Assembly (NCBI RefSeq): GCF_000018545.1
Contig: NC_012587.1
Coordinates: 2,666,001 to 2,730,000 of the forward strand
Source: Sinorhizobium fredii NGR234
Lineage (GTDB): Bacteria; Pseudomonadota; Alphaproteobacteria; Rhizobiales; Rhizobiaceae
Direction: 5' to 3'
DNA: 64,000 bases
Made by a program: the position numbers and the translations under genes
In this document: in pieces, positions 54,310 to 63,647 of the stretch
How the letters are laid out: every line of letters starts with the position of its first letter
Numbering within the stretch: the first letter of the stretch is position 1
Notes under the pieces: model-generated
Databases searched by the model: none
The model's input: the letters and a program-made list of their open reading frames with translations, nothing else
What the model was told of the DNA's origin: nothing

Positions 54310-55497
54310 ATGTCAGGCTACAACCATCTCTTCATTCCGGGCCCCACCAACATCCCCGAGCAGATTCGCCAGGCGATGAACCTGCCGATGGAAGACATGC
54401 GGTCTCCCCGGTATCCGGAGCTTACGCTGCCGCTCTTCGCCGACGTCAAGAAGGTCTTCAAGAACCGGAACGGCCGCGTCTTCATCTATCCGTCGTCCGG
54501 CACCGGCGCCTGGGAAGCGGCGATGACCAACGTGCTCTCCCCCGGCGACCGGGTGCTGATGAGCCGCTTCGGCCAATTCTCGCATCTCTGGGTCGACATG
54601 GCCGAGCGCCTCGGCCTCGAGGTCGATTGCCTCGACCGGGAATGGGGCACCGGCGTGCCGGTCGACCTCTACACCGAACGGCTCGCCGCCGACAAGGCGC
54701 ACAGGATCAAGGCCGTATTTGTCACGCACAATGAAACCGCGACGGGCGTGACGTCGGATGTCGCCGCTGTGCGCGCCGCGCTCGACGCCTCAGGCCATCC
54801 GGCACTGCTCTTCGTCGATGGCGTCTCCTCGATCGGCTCGATCGACTTCCGCCAGGACGAGTGGGGCGTCGATTGCGCCGTCTCGGGCTCGCAGAAGGGC
54901 TTCATGCTGCCAGCCGGCCTCGGCTTCCTTTCGGTCAGCCAGAAGGCGCTCGAAGCTGCAAAGACCGCACGCCACATGCGCTGCTACTTCTCCTTCGAGG
55001 ACATGATCAAGACCAATGACACCGGCTATTTCCCCTATACGCCGCCGACGCAGTTGCTGCACGGTCTGCGTGCCGCGCTGGACGTGATTTTCGAGGAAGG
55101 CCTCGAAAACATCTTCGCCCGCCACCGTCACCTTGCCGACGGTGTCCGTGCCGCAGTCTCCGCCTGGGGCCTCAAGCTCTGTGCGACCGAGCCGAAGTGG
55201 TATTCCGACACCGTCTCGGCGATCCGCCTGCCGGAAGGCATCGATGGCGTCAAGGTCATCCGCCACGCCTTCGACACTTACAACACCTCGCTCGGCAGCG
55301 GACTCAGCAAGGTGGCGGGCAAGGTCTTCCGCATCGGCCATCTCGGCTCGCTCAACGAGGTCATGGTGCTCGGCGCCCTTTCGGCCGCCGAACTGACGCT
55401 GCTCGACTGCGGCGTGAAGATCGAGCCGGGCGCGGGCGTCGGCGCTGCGATCCGCCAGTTCCGCGCCGCCGCGACGGCGACCGCCAAGGCAGCCTGA
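54310..55497 (+). CDS. sgaA: serine-glyoxylate aminotransferase
   Basis: 395-residue class V PLP aminotransferase that converts serine and glyoxylate into hydroxypyruvate and glycine. The lysine that binds PLP is K196 in SGSQKGFML, and the N-terminal FIPGPTNIPEQIRQAMNLPMEDMRSP is typical of Sga. GGAGGAACG precedes ATG 54310. It is followed by mcl, mtkA and mtkB, the arrangement seen in serine-cycle methylotrophs and relatives. Confidence 0.93.
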   Translation: MSGYNHLFIPGPTNIPEQIRQAMNLPMEDMRSPRYPELTLPLFADVKKVFKNRNGRVFIYPSSGTGAWEAAMTNVLSPGDRVLMSRFGQFSHLWVDMAERLGLEVDCLDREWGTGVPVDLYTERLAADKAHRIKAVFVTHNETATGVTSDVAAVRAALDASGHPALLFVDGVSSIGSIDFRQDEWGVDCAVSGSQKGFMLPAGLGFLSVSQKALEAAKTARHMRCYFSFEDMIKTNDTGYFPYTPPTQLLHGLRAALDVIFEEGLENIFARHRHLADGVRAAVSAWGLKLCATEPKWYSDTVSAIRLPEGIDGVKVIRHAFDTYNTSLGSGLSKVAGKVFRIGHLGSLNEVMVLGALSAAELTLLDCGVKIEPGAGVGAAIRQFRAAATATAKAA

Positions 55498-55518
55498 GCC
55501 AGGCAAGGGGAGGAATTC

Positions 55519-56460
55519 ATGAGCCATACGATCAACCATCTCCGCCGGCTTCGCCTGCAGCGCAGCGAACTCGCCGTACCGGGCTCGAACCCCGAGATGA
55601 TCGAGAAGGCCGCCAGTTCGGATGCCGACTACATCTTCCTCGACATCGAGGATGCGGTGGCGCCGCCGGACAAGGAGCGGGCCCGCGCCAATATCGTGCA
55701 GGCGCTCAACCAGATCGACTGGCGCGACCGCGGCAAGACGATCTCGGTCCGCATCAACGGGCTGGACACCCACTACATGTATCGCGACGTCGTCGACCTC
55801 ATGGAGCAGGCCGGCGACCGGATCGACACGCTGCTCGTGCCGAAAGTCGGCGTGCCGGCCGACCTCTACATGGTCGAAGCCATGGTCAACCAGATCGAGA
55901 TCGCCAAGGGCTACAAGACCCGCGTCGGTCTCGAGGCGCTGATCGAGACGGCCCTCGGCATGGCCAATGTCGAGACGATCGCCGCCTATGGCGGACGCCT
56001 CGAAGCGCTGCATTTCGGCGTCGCCGACTATGCCGCGAGCCTGAAGGCCCGCACCGTCAATATCGGCGGCCTCAACCCCGACTATCCGGGCGACCAGTGG
56101 CATTTCGGCCTGTCGCGCATGACCGTCGCCTGCCGCGCCTACGGCCTGCGCGCCATCGATGGGCCGTTCGGCGATTTCTCCGATCCGGAAGGTTACAAAG
56201 CTGCAGCACGCCGCGCCGCCGCCCTCGGTATCGAGGGAAAATGGGCAATCCATCCGAGCCAGATCGCGCTCGCAAATGAAATCTTCTCGCCGCCGGAAAA
56301 GGAGGTCGACCGCGCCCGCCGCATTATCGAGGCGCTGAAGGTGGCCGAGAGCCAGGGCAAGGGTGCCGCCTCGCTCGACGGCAAGATGATCGACGCCGCC
56401 TCCGAGCGCATGGCGCGCAATGTGCTCGCCACCCATGAAGCCATCACCGCCGGCCGCTGA
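55519..56460 (+). CDS. mcl: malyl-CoA lyase
   Basis: 313-residue CitE-type TIM-barrel lyase that splits L-malyl-CoA into acetyl-CoA and glyoxylate. Conserved pieces include RRLRLQRSELAVPGSNPEMIEKA, FLDIEDAVAP (magnesium ligands D/E), VRINGLDT, and the late AIDGPFGDFSDPEGYKA and GKWAIHPSQI. Length and motifs match bacterial Mcl. It stands between sga and mtkA with short spacers. Confidence 0.94.
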   Translation: MSHTINHLRRLRLQRSELAVPGSNPEMIEKAASSDADYIFLDIEDAVAPPDKERARANIVQALNQIDWRDRGKTISVRINGLDTHYMYRDVVDLMEQAGDRIDTLLVPKVGVPADLYMVEAMVNQIEIAKGYKTRVGLEALIETALGMANVETIAAYGGRLEALHFGVADYAASLKARTVNIGGLNPDYPGDQWHFGLSRMTVACRAYGLRAIDGPFGDFSDPEGYKAAARRAAALGIEGKWAIHPSQIALANEIFSPPEKEVDRARRIIEALKVAESQGKGAASLDGKMIDAASERMARNVLATHEAITAGR

Positions 56461-56472
56461 GAGGAGGAAGAC

Positions 56473-57657
56473 ATGGACATTCACGAATACCAGGCCAAGG
56501 AACTTCTTTCCCGCTACCAGATCCACATCCCGCGCGGCGGTCTCGCCTACAGCCCCGAACAGGCGGCCTATCGTGCCAGGGAGATCGGCGGCGACCGCTG
56601 GGTGGTCAAGGCGCAGATCCATTCCGGCGCGCGCGGCAAGGCGGGCGGCATCAAGCTCTGCTCGACCGATCACGAGATCGTCGAGGCCGCCGACTCCATG
56701 CTCGGCCGGACGATCGTGACGCACCAGACCGGACCGCAGGGAAAACTCGTCAGCCGCCTCTATGTCGAGGAGGCGATGGATATCGCGCGCGAGATCTATA
56801 TCGGCTTCGTGCTCGACCGCAAATCCGAGCGGATCATGATCGTCGCCTCGTCCTCGGGCGGCATGGAGATCGAGGAAATTGCCGAGGCCGAGCCGGATTC
56901 GATCATTCGCGCCACCGTCGATCCGGGCGTCGGCATGCAGGACTTCCAGGCCCGCGAGATCGCTTTCGGACTCGGCATAGACAATGCCCTGATCGGCCGT
57001 GCCACCCAGACGCTGCTCGGCTGCTATCGCGCCTTCGTCGACTATGACGCCTCGATGCTGGAGATCAATCCGCTGGTCGTCACACGCCGCGGCGATCTCG
57101 TTGCGCTCGACGCCAAGATGAGCTTCGACGAGAATGCGCTCTTCCGCCGGCCGCATATTGCCGAGATGCGCGACAAGAGCCAGGAGGACCAGCGCGAGAC
57201 CTATGCATCCGACCGCGGCCTCTCCTATGTCGGGCTCGATGGCAATATCGGCTGCATCATCAACGGTGCGGGTCTGGCCATGGCGACCATGGACATGATC
57301 AAGATCGCCGGCGGCGAGCCCGCGAACTTCCTCGACATCGGCGGCGGCGCCTCGCCCGACCGCGTGGCGAAATCCTTCCGCGCCGTACTCACCGACAGAC
57401 AAGTCGAGACTATCCTCGTCAACATCTTCGCCGGCATCAACCGCTGCGACTGGGTGGCCGAGGGCGTGATCAAGGCACTGAGGGAAGTCGGCGTGCCGGT
57501 GCCGCTCGTCGTCCGCCTCTCCGGCACCAACATGGAGGAGGGTCGGCGCATCCTCGCCGAGTCGGGCGAAAACATCATCGTCGCGGAAACGCTGGCCGAA
57601 GCTGCGGACAAGGCAGTCGCGGCATGGCGTTCGTTCACCGCCAACAAGGCTGCTTGA
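56473..57657 (+). CDS. mtkA: malate-CoA ligase beta subunit
   Basis: 394-residue ATP-grasp protein related to succinyl-CoA synthetase beta ([23 protein letters not shown]). Conserved MtkA segments include [17 protein letters not shown] and [20 protein letters not shown]. With mtkB it makes malyl-CoA from malate and CoA at the cost of ATP. Standard succinyl-CoA synthetase is the alternative, but the linkage to mcl favours malate thiokinase. Confidence 0.92.
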   Translation: MDIHEYQAKELLSRYQIHIPRGGLAYSPEQAAYRAREIGGDRWVVKAQIHSGARGKAGGIKLCSTDHEIVEAADSMLGRTIVTHQTGPQGKLVSRLYVEEAMDIAREIYIGFVLDRKSERIMIVASSSGGMEIEEIAEAEPDSIIRATVDPGVGMQDFQAREIAFGLGIDNALIGRATQTLLGCYRAFVDYDASMLEINPLVVTRRGDLVALDAKMSFDENALFRRPHIAEMRDKSQEDQRETYASDRGLSYVGLDGNIGCIINGAGLAMATMDMIKIAGGEPANFLDIGGGASPDRVAKSFRAVLTDRQVETILVNIFAGINRCDWVAEGVIKALREVGVPVPLVVRLSGTNMEEGRRILAESGENIIVAETLAEAADKAVAAWRSFTANKAA

Positions 57658-57668
57658 GGGAGGCTCCC

Positions 57669-58568
57669 ATGTCCATTCTGCTCGACAAGAACACCCGCGT
57701 CATCGTTCAGGGCTTCACCGGCAAGATCGGCAGCTTTCACGCCGAAGACATGAAGCGCTACGGCACCAATGTGGTCGGCGGCGTCACCCCCGGCAAGGGT
57801 GGCCAGGCGCATCTCGGCATGCCGGTCTTCAACACGGTAAAGGGCGCCGTGCAGGAAACCGGCGCCGATGCCTCTATCATCTTCGTGCCGCCGCCCTTTG
57901 CGGCCGACTCGATCATGGAGGCGGCGGATGCCGGCATCCGGCTCTGCGTCTGCATCACCGACGGCATTCCCTCCCAGGACATGATCAGGGTCAAGCGATA
58001 CATGCGGCGCTACCGCTTCGAGGATCGCATGACCCTGATCGGGCCGAATTGCGCCGGCATGATCACGCCCGGCGAGGCGATGATGGGCATCATGCCGGGC
58101 TCGATCTACCTGCCCGGCCGCATCGGCATCGTCGGCCGCTCGGGGACGCTCGGCTATGAGGCCGCAAGCCAGATGAAGGCGCTCGGCGTCGGCGTGTCGA
58201 CCTCGATCGGCATCGGCGGCGACCCGGTCAACGGTTCGTCCTTCAAGGACATGCTGGAACTCTTCGAGAAGGATCCGGGCACGGATGCGGTGCTGATGAT
58301 CGGCGAGATCGGCGGCCCGCAGGAGGCGGAAGCAGCGCTTTGGGCGCGCGACCACATGAAGAAGCCGCTGATTGCCTATATCGCCGGGCTCTCGGCTCCG
58401 AAGGGGCGCCGCATGGGGCATGCCGGCGCGATCATCTCCGCCTTCGGAGAATCGGCCCAGGAAAAGGTCGAGATCCTGAAGAGCGCCGGGGTCACCATCG
58501 TGCCGACGCCGTCTTCCTTTGGGGAGACCGTGGCCGACGTCTTGTCGGCCATGAGCAAGGCAGCCTGA
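57669..58568 (+). CDS. mtkB: malate-CoA ligase alpha subunit
   Basis: 299-residue CoA-binding ligase subunit: VIVQGFTGKIGSFHAEDMKRYGTNVVGGVTPGKGG, then ITDGIPSQDM, then the phosphohistidine loop GRRMGHAGAI with H251. Partner of mtkA, 11 bases downstream of its stop. ATG 57669 follows GGGAGGCTCCC. Confidence 0.92.
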   Translation: MSILLDKNTRVIVQGFTGKIGSFHAEDMKRYGTNVVGGVTPGKGGQAHLGMPVFNTVKGAVQETGADASIIFVPPPFAADSIMEAADAGIRLCVCITDGIPSQDMIRVKRYMRRYRFEDRMTLIGPNCAGMITPGEAMMGIMPGSIYLPGRIGIVGRSGTLGYEAASQMKALGVGVSTSIGIGGDPVNGSSFKDMLELFEKDPGTDAVLMIGEIGGPQEAEAALWARDHMKKPLIAYIAGLSAPKGRRMGHAGAIISAFGESAQEKVEILKSAGVTIVPTPSSFGETVADVLSAMSKAA

Positions 58569-58572
58569 GTGG

Positions 58573-58594
58573 GGCTGCACGCGTTTTTGCAGCC
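58573..58594 (+). other. hairpin after mtkB
   Basis: GGCTGCA (58573-58579) pairs with TGCAGCC (58588-58594) around an eight-base loop with four T residues at its end, directly after the mtkB stop. It may dampen readthrough into the BCCT gene; no terminal T run. Confidence 0.4.
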
Positions 58595-58734
58595 GGCGCT
58601 GGCCGGAGGCGCAGCGCGCTTGATCACATAAGAAAACAATCAAAACGGCCGCGATCCGCCGGACAGGGTCGCATGAGTGGGACAGCGGCCCGGATTGGAG
58701 CGGGCCAGCGCAAAATCAACTGGGAGGACCAACA

Positions 58735-60297
58735 ATGCAGCAATCACGACCTAGTGGGATAGATCCGGCCGTCTTCTGGCCGGCGATGTTCATCATCCTG
58801 GGGTTTGTCGGTTGGGGAACGATATTTCCCGACAACCTGTCGTCGATCTCGAAGGTGGTTCTCGACACGATCATCGACGATTTCGGCTGGGGCTTCGTGG
58901 TCTCGTCGGCCGGTTTCCTGATTTTCGCCCTCTTCCTGGCCGTGAGCCGCCTCGGCAAGATCCGGCTCGGACAGGACGACGAGCGGCCGGAATTCCGCAC
59001 CGCATCCTGGATCTGCATGATGTTCAGCGTCGGCATGGGTATCGGGCTGATGTTCTGGGGCGTCGCCGAGCCGATCTATCATTTCGCCAGTCCCCCGCAC
59101 GGACAGGCAGCGCCGAAGAGCCTGGAAGCGGCTCTCGTCGCGATGAAATATTCGTATTTCCACTGGGCGCTGCACCCCTGGGCCATCTATGCGGTCGTCG
59201 GCCTGGCGATCGCCTATTTCACCTTCCGGAAGGGCAAGCCGAACCTGATCTCCGCCGCCTTCACGCCGATCCTGGGAGAGGCGGCGAGCGGCCCGATCGG
59301 CAAGGCGATCGACGTGCTTGCCTTGATCGCGACGCTGTTCGGGACTGCCACATCGCTCGGTCTCGGTGCCCAGCAGATCAACAGCGGCATGGATTTCCTC
59401 TGGGGCACCGGTGTTTCGAATGGTATCGCGCTGACCATCATCGGCGTCATGACCGTGCTGTTCATCCTCTCGGCCGTCTCGGGCGTCGGCAAGGGAATTC
59501 AGTTTCTCTCCAACATGAACATGATCGTTGCCGTTCTGCTATTGGCCTTCCTGCTCTGCATCGGCCCGACGATCTTCATCTTCAACACCTTCGCGGAATC
59601 GCTCGGCTTCTATCTCAGCGACATCGTCAACATGTCGTTCCGCACCGCGGCCTTTAGCGACGGCAAATGGCTCGGCAGCTGGACGATCTTCTACTGGGCC
59701 TGGTGGGTTTCCTGGGCGCCCTTCGTCGGCGTGTTCATCGCCCGCATCTCGCGCGGCCGTACGATCCGCGAATTCGTCATCGGCGTTCTGTTGATCCCGA
59801 GCGGCGTCACCTTCATCTGGTTCACGATCATGGGCGGCACTGCGCTCCATTCCGAACTCTTCGGCGCTGGCGGCATCGTCGATGCGGTCAACAACCAGGG
59901 CGCGGCTGTCTCGCTCTTTGCACTGCTCGCGCAATATCCGTTCGCCTGGCTGACGTCGCTGATCGCCATTTTCCTCGTCGCGATCTTCTTCATCTCGGGC
60001 GCGGATGCAGGTTCGGTGGTGATGGGAATGCTGTCGTCGCGCGGCACGCTCGAGCCGAAACCCGGCGTCGTCGTGCTCTGGGGTGTGCTGGCCGGCGCTT
60101 CGGCCTCCGTGCTGCTCGTCATGGGCGGGCTTCAGGGCCTGCAGACCGCCTCGATCATCGCCGCGGCTCCATTCCTGCTGGTCATGGTCGGCCTCTGCGT
60201 CTCGCTGTGGCACGCCCTCCTCGACGAACTCGAGGAGGGACGGTCGTCGCGAAGGGCGCCGGCTTCCGCTACCGCCGCCGATGCCGCCGGGCCTTGA
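58735..60297 (+). CDS. BCCT-family transporter (betaine/choline/carnitine type)
   Basis: 520-residue secondary transporter with about 12 helices. The family features are the MGIGLMFWGVAEPIYHF stretch in helix 3 and the tryptophan-rich WAWWVSWAPFVGVFIARISRGRTIREF in helix 8. The N-terminus is short and there is no long regulatory C-terminal tail, so it is likely a substrate-uptake rather than an osmosensing type. GGGAGGACC precedes the ATG. It lies between mtkB and the fusion gene; the substrate is a trimethylammonium compound or another small amino acid derivative by family only. Confidence 0.92.
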   Translation: MQQSRPSGIDPAVFWPAMFIILGFVGWGTIFPDNLSSISKVVLDTIIDDFGWGFVVSSAGFLIFALFLAVSRLGKIRLGQDDERPEFRTASWICMMFSVGMGIGLMFWGVAEPIYHFASPPHGQAAPKSLEAALVAMKYSYFHWALHPWAIYAVVGLAIAYFTFRKGKPNLISAAFTPILGEAASGPIGKAIDVLALIATLFGTATSLGLGAQQINSGMDFLWGTGVSNGIALTIIGVMTVLFILSAVSGVGKGIQFLSNMNMIVAVLLLAFLLCIGPTIFIFNTFAESLGFYLSDIVNMSFRTAAFSDGKWLGSWTIFYWAWWVSWAPFVGVFIARISRGRTIREFVIGVLLIPSGVTFIWFTIMGGTALHSELFGAGGIVDAVNNQGAAVSLFALLAQYPFAWLTSLIAIFLVAIFFISGADAGSVVMGMLSSRGTLEPKPGVVVLWGVLAGASASVLLVMGGLQGLQTASIIAAAPFLLVMVGLCVSLWHALLDELEEGRSSRRAPASATAADAAGP

Positions 60298-60440
60298 GCC
60301 GGAAGCAGCGAAATAGTCCCGCCCACTACCAAGAAGCGGTCAATCCGCGCTTCACATGCAGCGTCGCGACCTTGGAAGCGTGCATGAAAATGCGTGCGCC
60401 CGATCGTCTCGAAGCATCCCATGTCGCAATTTGCACCACC

Positions 60441-60460
60441 TTGGACGTCGAATTGTCCAA
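60441..60460. promoter_or_regulatory. TTGGAC-N8-GTCCAA inverted repeat upstream of the fusion gene
   Basis: Perfect six-base arms in the 284-base gap between the BCCT and fusion genes, 122 bases before the latter's start. A tandem ATTGTC pair with ten-base period (60452-60457, 60462-60467) overlaps it. Candidate operator for the nearby AraC-type or another regulator. No gene is seen in the rest of the gap. Confidence 0.4.
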
Positions 60461-60581
60461 CATTGTCGCCGGAGCAACTACCCGATCCCGGGATCGAGAT
60501 TGGCACATTCGGCCACAACGAATGTCCGTTTCAACGATCACCAACGACGGGAACGGTCCTACCCCAACACAGAGGTTAGAA

Positions 60582-63551
60582 ATGATTTCCGACTCAGACC
60601 TTTTCGCTCATCGGCTGGAAGCAATGAAGCGTACCGAAGGCGGCGCCCCTTCGCTGCCGACAAATCCGTTCTTCGGAGTCGGCCCAATCACCGATGCAAC
60701 GACGGACGAGGTCGACAGCAGGCTGCGGCGGTATGAATTCGACAAATGGATCGAGAGCACCTACCGGAAATACGATGACACCGGCAAGGATATCGGCGCG
60801 TTCACAACCGCTGAGCTTTCGCGCAGCATGCACCGCGGTTACCCGGCGGATAAGATCCTGCTTGATATGATGCGGGCCATCCATCGGTATTTCGCATTCC
60901 CCAAGTCGAACAGGATAGCAGTGGGCCTGGGGGGCGGACACAGCGGCTATACCGTGTGCGTGCAGCATCTCCTCAATGCAAATGACGCGAGCCAGCGGGT
61001 CTACGTGGACACGCCGCGCCCCGAAAGTGATGGCGCCGGCGGTTCCGGTTTCTTCAGGCAATCCTGGGCAACCCAGCTCATCGAGATGCATCGCTTCGCG
61101 GAGAAGGGCGACGAGAGCAGGATTCACTTTGCGAAACGCGAGGGGGCAATCCCCTCGGCAAAGGCGCTCGCCGAACTCGGCGTCTCGGTCTTCATTGGCG
61201 TCGGTCACGAAACAACCGGTGCGAATTCCTATACCAAGGAGGAGATTGCGGAACTTCTGGCATGGCTGGACGGCGATCCGGAAAACCGGCATGCCGTGTT
61301 CGACGCGACGTCCATGCTCGGGGCGATGCCTTGGGATCCCGAAGTCGTCCGGGCGGTGATGGCCAAGTGCTGCTTGTTCATGCCGTTCCAGAAAGCGATT
61401 GGCGGCATATCCGGCTACTTCGTCGCATCCTTCACGCCGGCGGCTCTGGCATTGATCGAGCGCAACCAGAGCAATCCGTCCTGGGCAATCCCGAGGCAGC
61501 TGAAGATTGCGCCGCCAATCAATCCCCGGCAGCCGTTCAGCAGCAAGCGGTCCGTCGATGCCGGCCCGTTCTACGACGCCGAGGAAGACAAGATGCTCGG
61601 CGGTGTCATCAACACCTATAGCGCCCTGGCGTTTGCCGAGACGACCTTTGGACTCCTGCAGACCGAACGGCGCGTCGGCTCGGTCGACGAATTGAACAAG
61701 CGCTCGGCCACGAACCGCAGGCTGGTAAACGAATGGGTGGACCGCAACCGGCTGTTTAGCCTGGTCGTGGAAGACGAGGAGCGGCGCGGCGCGGCGGTCA
61801 CGCTGTTGAAGGTCAATGACGGCGGCATCTCATCGTCTGATCTCCATGCGCGCATCATTGCAAGGTCGAAGCAGATCCTGGGCTACGAAGGAATTACCCA
61901 TCCGAACGGTGTCCATGAAAAAGGTCTGGATGCCGCGCGTTACGTGAACGCCTTCCCCGGCACTCCCGGTGATTATCGCGCCTGGATCGGCGGCATTCGG
62001 GAACCTGAGGATGTCATCGCACTGCTCGAGAACCTCAAATACGCCTATCTCCGGGCCAAGATCGTGGTCATCGAGGAAGAACTCGAGAGCAGAGGAAGCC
62101 GCGTCGATTACGACGAACCTGCGGGCGATGGCGCTGCGTCCGTGCGCGAAGGCACTTTCAAGGTGTTGATCGCCGATGCGATTGGCCTGCGCTTCAACGC
62201 GGCAGGCGGCCTCGATCACAGTGAATTGGCCGCATACATTTACGAAAAAGGCGGCGTGTTCCACGAAAACTCCGCGAACGACGTGAGCTCGGCCGAGGAC
62301 GGCAAGATCCATTTCTTCTACCGGCCCCACCTTAGCACCGCCGATGAGTTACTGGCTGAGGCGGGCGACGGCCAGTATGACGCGGTCATCGCGGCCGCAA
62401 CGTTCATCCCTCAGGGTGCGAAGTTCCGTCTCGGCGGTGTCCGCATCGGCACGGGCACCGGGAACATGGGATCGGCTTCCTGGGGCGGGCCGAATGGCGA
62501 GGGAGGCGAGGCCCCGCTGATGAACACGCCGGGCATCAACAGCCGGGCGACCGCGCAGATGGCGGTAAAGGCGCTTCTCAAGGTCCTGCCCGATCTGCCG
62601 GTGGAGGAGTTGCACGCCCGGGTCATCGGCGGTGACTTCGATACAGGCAAAAACCTGGCCGAATATCCGACCGAAAAGCTTGAAGGAAAGAGGATCGCGA
62701 TCCTCGGCTATGGCAACATTGGCCGGGAACTCGCACGCCTGGCGAAGGCGTTCCACATGGATGTTGTCGTCTATGCCCGACCGGCACATCGCGACAACAT
62801 CATCGCGGAAGGTTACGAGTACGCCGCTACTCCGGCGGAGGCCGCGGGTGGTTCGGACGTATTGTCGGTTCATCTGGGCCTCGGAAAACTGGATCCGGCT
62901 ACGGGGACGTTCTCCAATACCGGAGTCGTCGATGCCGAGGTCCTGTCCGCGTTGAACGACAAGGCAGTCCTGCTCAACTATGACCGCGGCGAGCTCGTGA
63001 ACGTGGCCGACCTGGACAAGGCATTGACATCCGGCAAGGTAAGGCACGCGGCAATCGACGCCGACATCTTCAAGACCTCGGACGGACCGAGCGGCCCGAT
63101 GAAGCCGTATCTTTCGCTTCTGCCGAAGCATGCCGGGAAGCTCGAACTCCTTCCGCACGCGGCCGCCGATACCGACCATCCGACCCGTGTGGCCGGGGCG
63201 AAGCAGGCTGTCGATCAGATCGTTGACGCGATACGCCTGCACTCGGTCACGAACCTCAAAGGTGATCTGCCCGCCGGCTATGTATCGCAAGGTGCGAGAA
63301 CGCCGTCGGGAATTGGGCCTGTCACGCGATCCGCTCTCAACCGTGTCGCCAATGACAAGAACCTTCTCGTCCAACTGCGGGATGTGAGCGAAAAGATAGC
63401 CGCGATCCTCGGAGCGCTCGATGCGGTCTCTGAAGATGCACACAAGGCCCGGATCGTCGAGCGCTATCGCTCACTGCTTGCAGAAAACGCGATGCTGCAA
63501 GGTCAGCTTCTGAAGTCCGCGGGTCTAGTGGCGCCTGCCGCCAAAGACTGA
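60582..63551 (+). CDS. fused class V aminotransferase / D-2-hydroxyacid dehydrogenase (SerC-SerA-like)
   Basis: 989-residue fusion. Residues about 1-495 form a class V PLP aminotransferase resembling phosphoserine aminotransferase: D241 (VFDATSMLG) for the pyridine nitrogen and K271 (MPFQKAIGG) for the Schiff base. Residues about 525-895 form a D-isomer-specific 2-hydroxyacid dehydrogenase, with NAD loop G709-G711-G714, substrate arginine R802 (NYDRGELVN) and catalytic H859 (LLPHAA). The usual glutamate near residue 830 is replaced by DADIF. There is no ACT domain; instead a helical tail of about 95 residues follows. ATG 60582 follows AGAGGTTAG. It could make serine from phosphoglycerate, or couple hydroxypyruvate reduction to transamination beside sga. 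Confidence 0.85.
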   Translation: MISDSDLFAHRLEAMKRTEGGAPSLPTNPFFGVGPITDATTDEVDSRLRRYEFDKWIESTYRKYDDTGKDIGAFTTAELSRSMHRGYPADKILLDMMRAIHRYFAFPKSNRIAVGLGGGHSGYTVCVQHLLNANDASQRVYVDTPRPESDGAGGSGFFRQSWATQLIEMHRFAEKGDESRIHFAKREGAIPSAKALAELGVSVFIGVGHETTGANSYTKEEIAELLAWLDGDPENRHAVFDATSMLGAMPWDPEVVRAVMAKCCLFMPFQKAIGGISGYFVASFTPAALALIERNQSNPSWAIPRQLKIAPPINPRQPFSSKRSVDAGPFYDAEEDKMLGGVINTYSALAFAETTFGLLQTERRVGSVDELNKRSATNRRLVNEWVDRNRLFSLVVEDEERRGAAVTLLKVNDGGISSSDLHARIIARSKQILGYEGITHPNGVHEKGLDAARYVNAFPGTPGDYRAWIGGIREPEDVIALLENLKYAYLRAKIVVIEEELESRGSRVDYDEPAGDGAASVREGTFKVLIADAIGLRFNAAGGLDHSELAAYIYEKGGVFHENSANDVSSAEDGKIHFFYRPHLSTADELLAEAGDGQYDAVIAAATFIPQGAKFRLGGVRIGTGTGNMGSASWGGPNGEGGEAPLMNTPGINSRATAQMAVKALLKVLPDLPVEELHARVIGGDFDTGKNLAEYPTEKLEGKRIAILGYGNIGRELARLAKAFHMDVVVYARPAHRDNIIAEGYEYAATPAEAAGGSDVLSVHLGLGKLDPATGTFSNTGVVDAEVLSALNDKAVLLNYDRGELVNVADLDKALTSGKVRHAAIDADIFKTSDGPSGPMKPYLSLLPKHAGKLELLPHAAADTDHPTRVAGAKQAVDQIVDAIRLHSVTNLKGDLPAGYVSQGARTPSGIGPVTRSALNRVANDKNLLVQLRDVSEKIAAILGALDAVSEDAHKARIVERYRSLLAENAMLQGQLLKSAGLVAPAAKD

Positions 63552-63571
63552 ACTGATAGTTCCAAGACCAG

Positions 63572-63598
63572 CCGGGAGCCGCCGTTTGCGGCTTCCGG
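63572..63598. terminator. 11-base-pair hairpin between convergent genes
   Basis: CCGGGAGCCGC and GCGGCTTCCGG pair with one G-T wobble around CGTTT, in the 96-base gap between the fusion gene and the AraC gene. Likely bidirectional terminator or RNA end protector. Confidence 0.6.
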
Positions 63599-63647
63599 CC
63601 GCCCGCCGAAGGAACCTTGTCAGCGCAAACCTACTCGCTCCTGCATT

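Noticed and set aside
54790..57402. 870-codon open frame on the minus strand opposite sga, mcl and mtkA
   Set aside because: It is the antisense shadow of three well-supported genes in GC-rich DNA; its translation is low-complexity and matches no family.
57225..58643. 472-codon open frame on the minus strand opposite mtkA/mtkB
   Set aside because: Shadow of conserved mtk genes; no family resemblance.
59667..60581. N-terminal extension of the fusion gene back into the BCCT gene
   Set aside because: The in-frame sequence before 60582 is an out-of-frame reading of the BCCT gene and its leader; a good ribosome site precedes ATG 60582.
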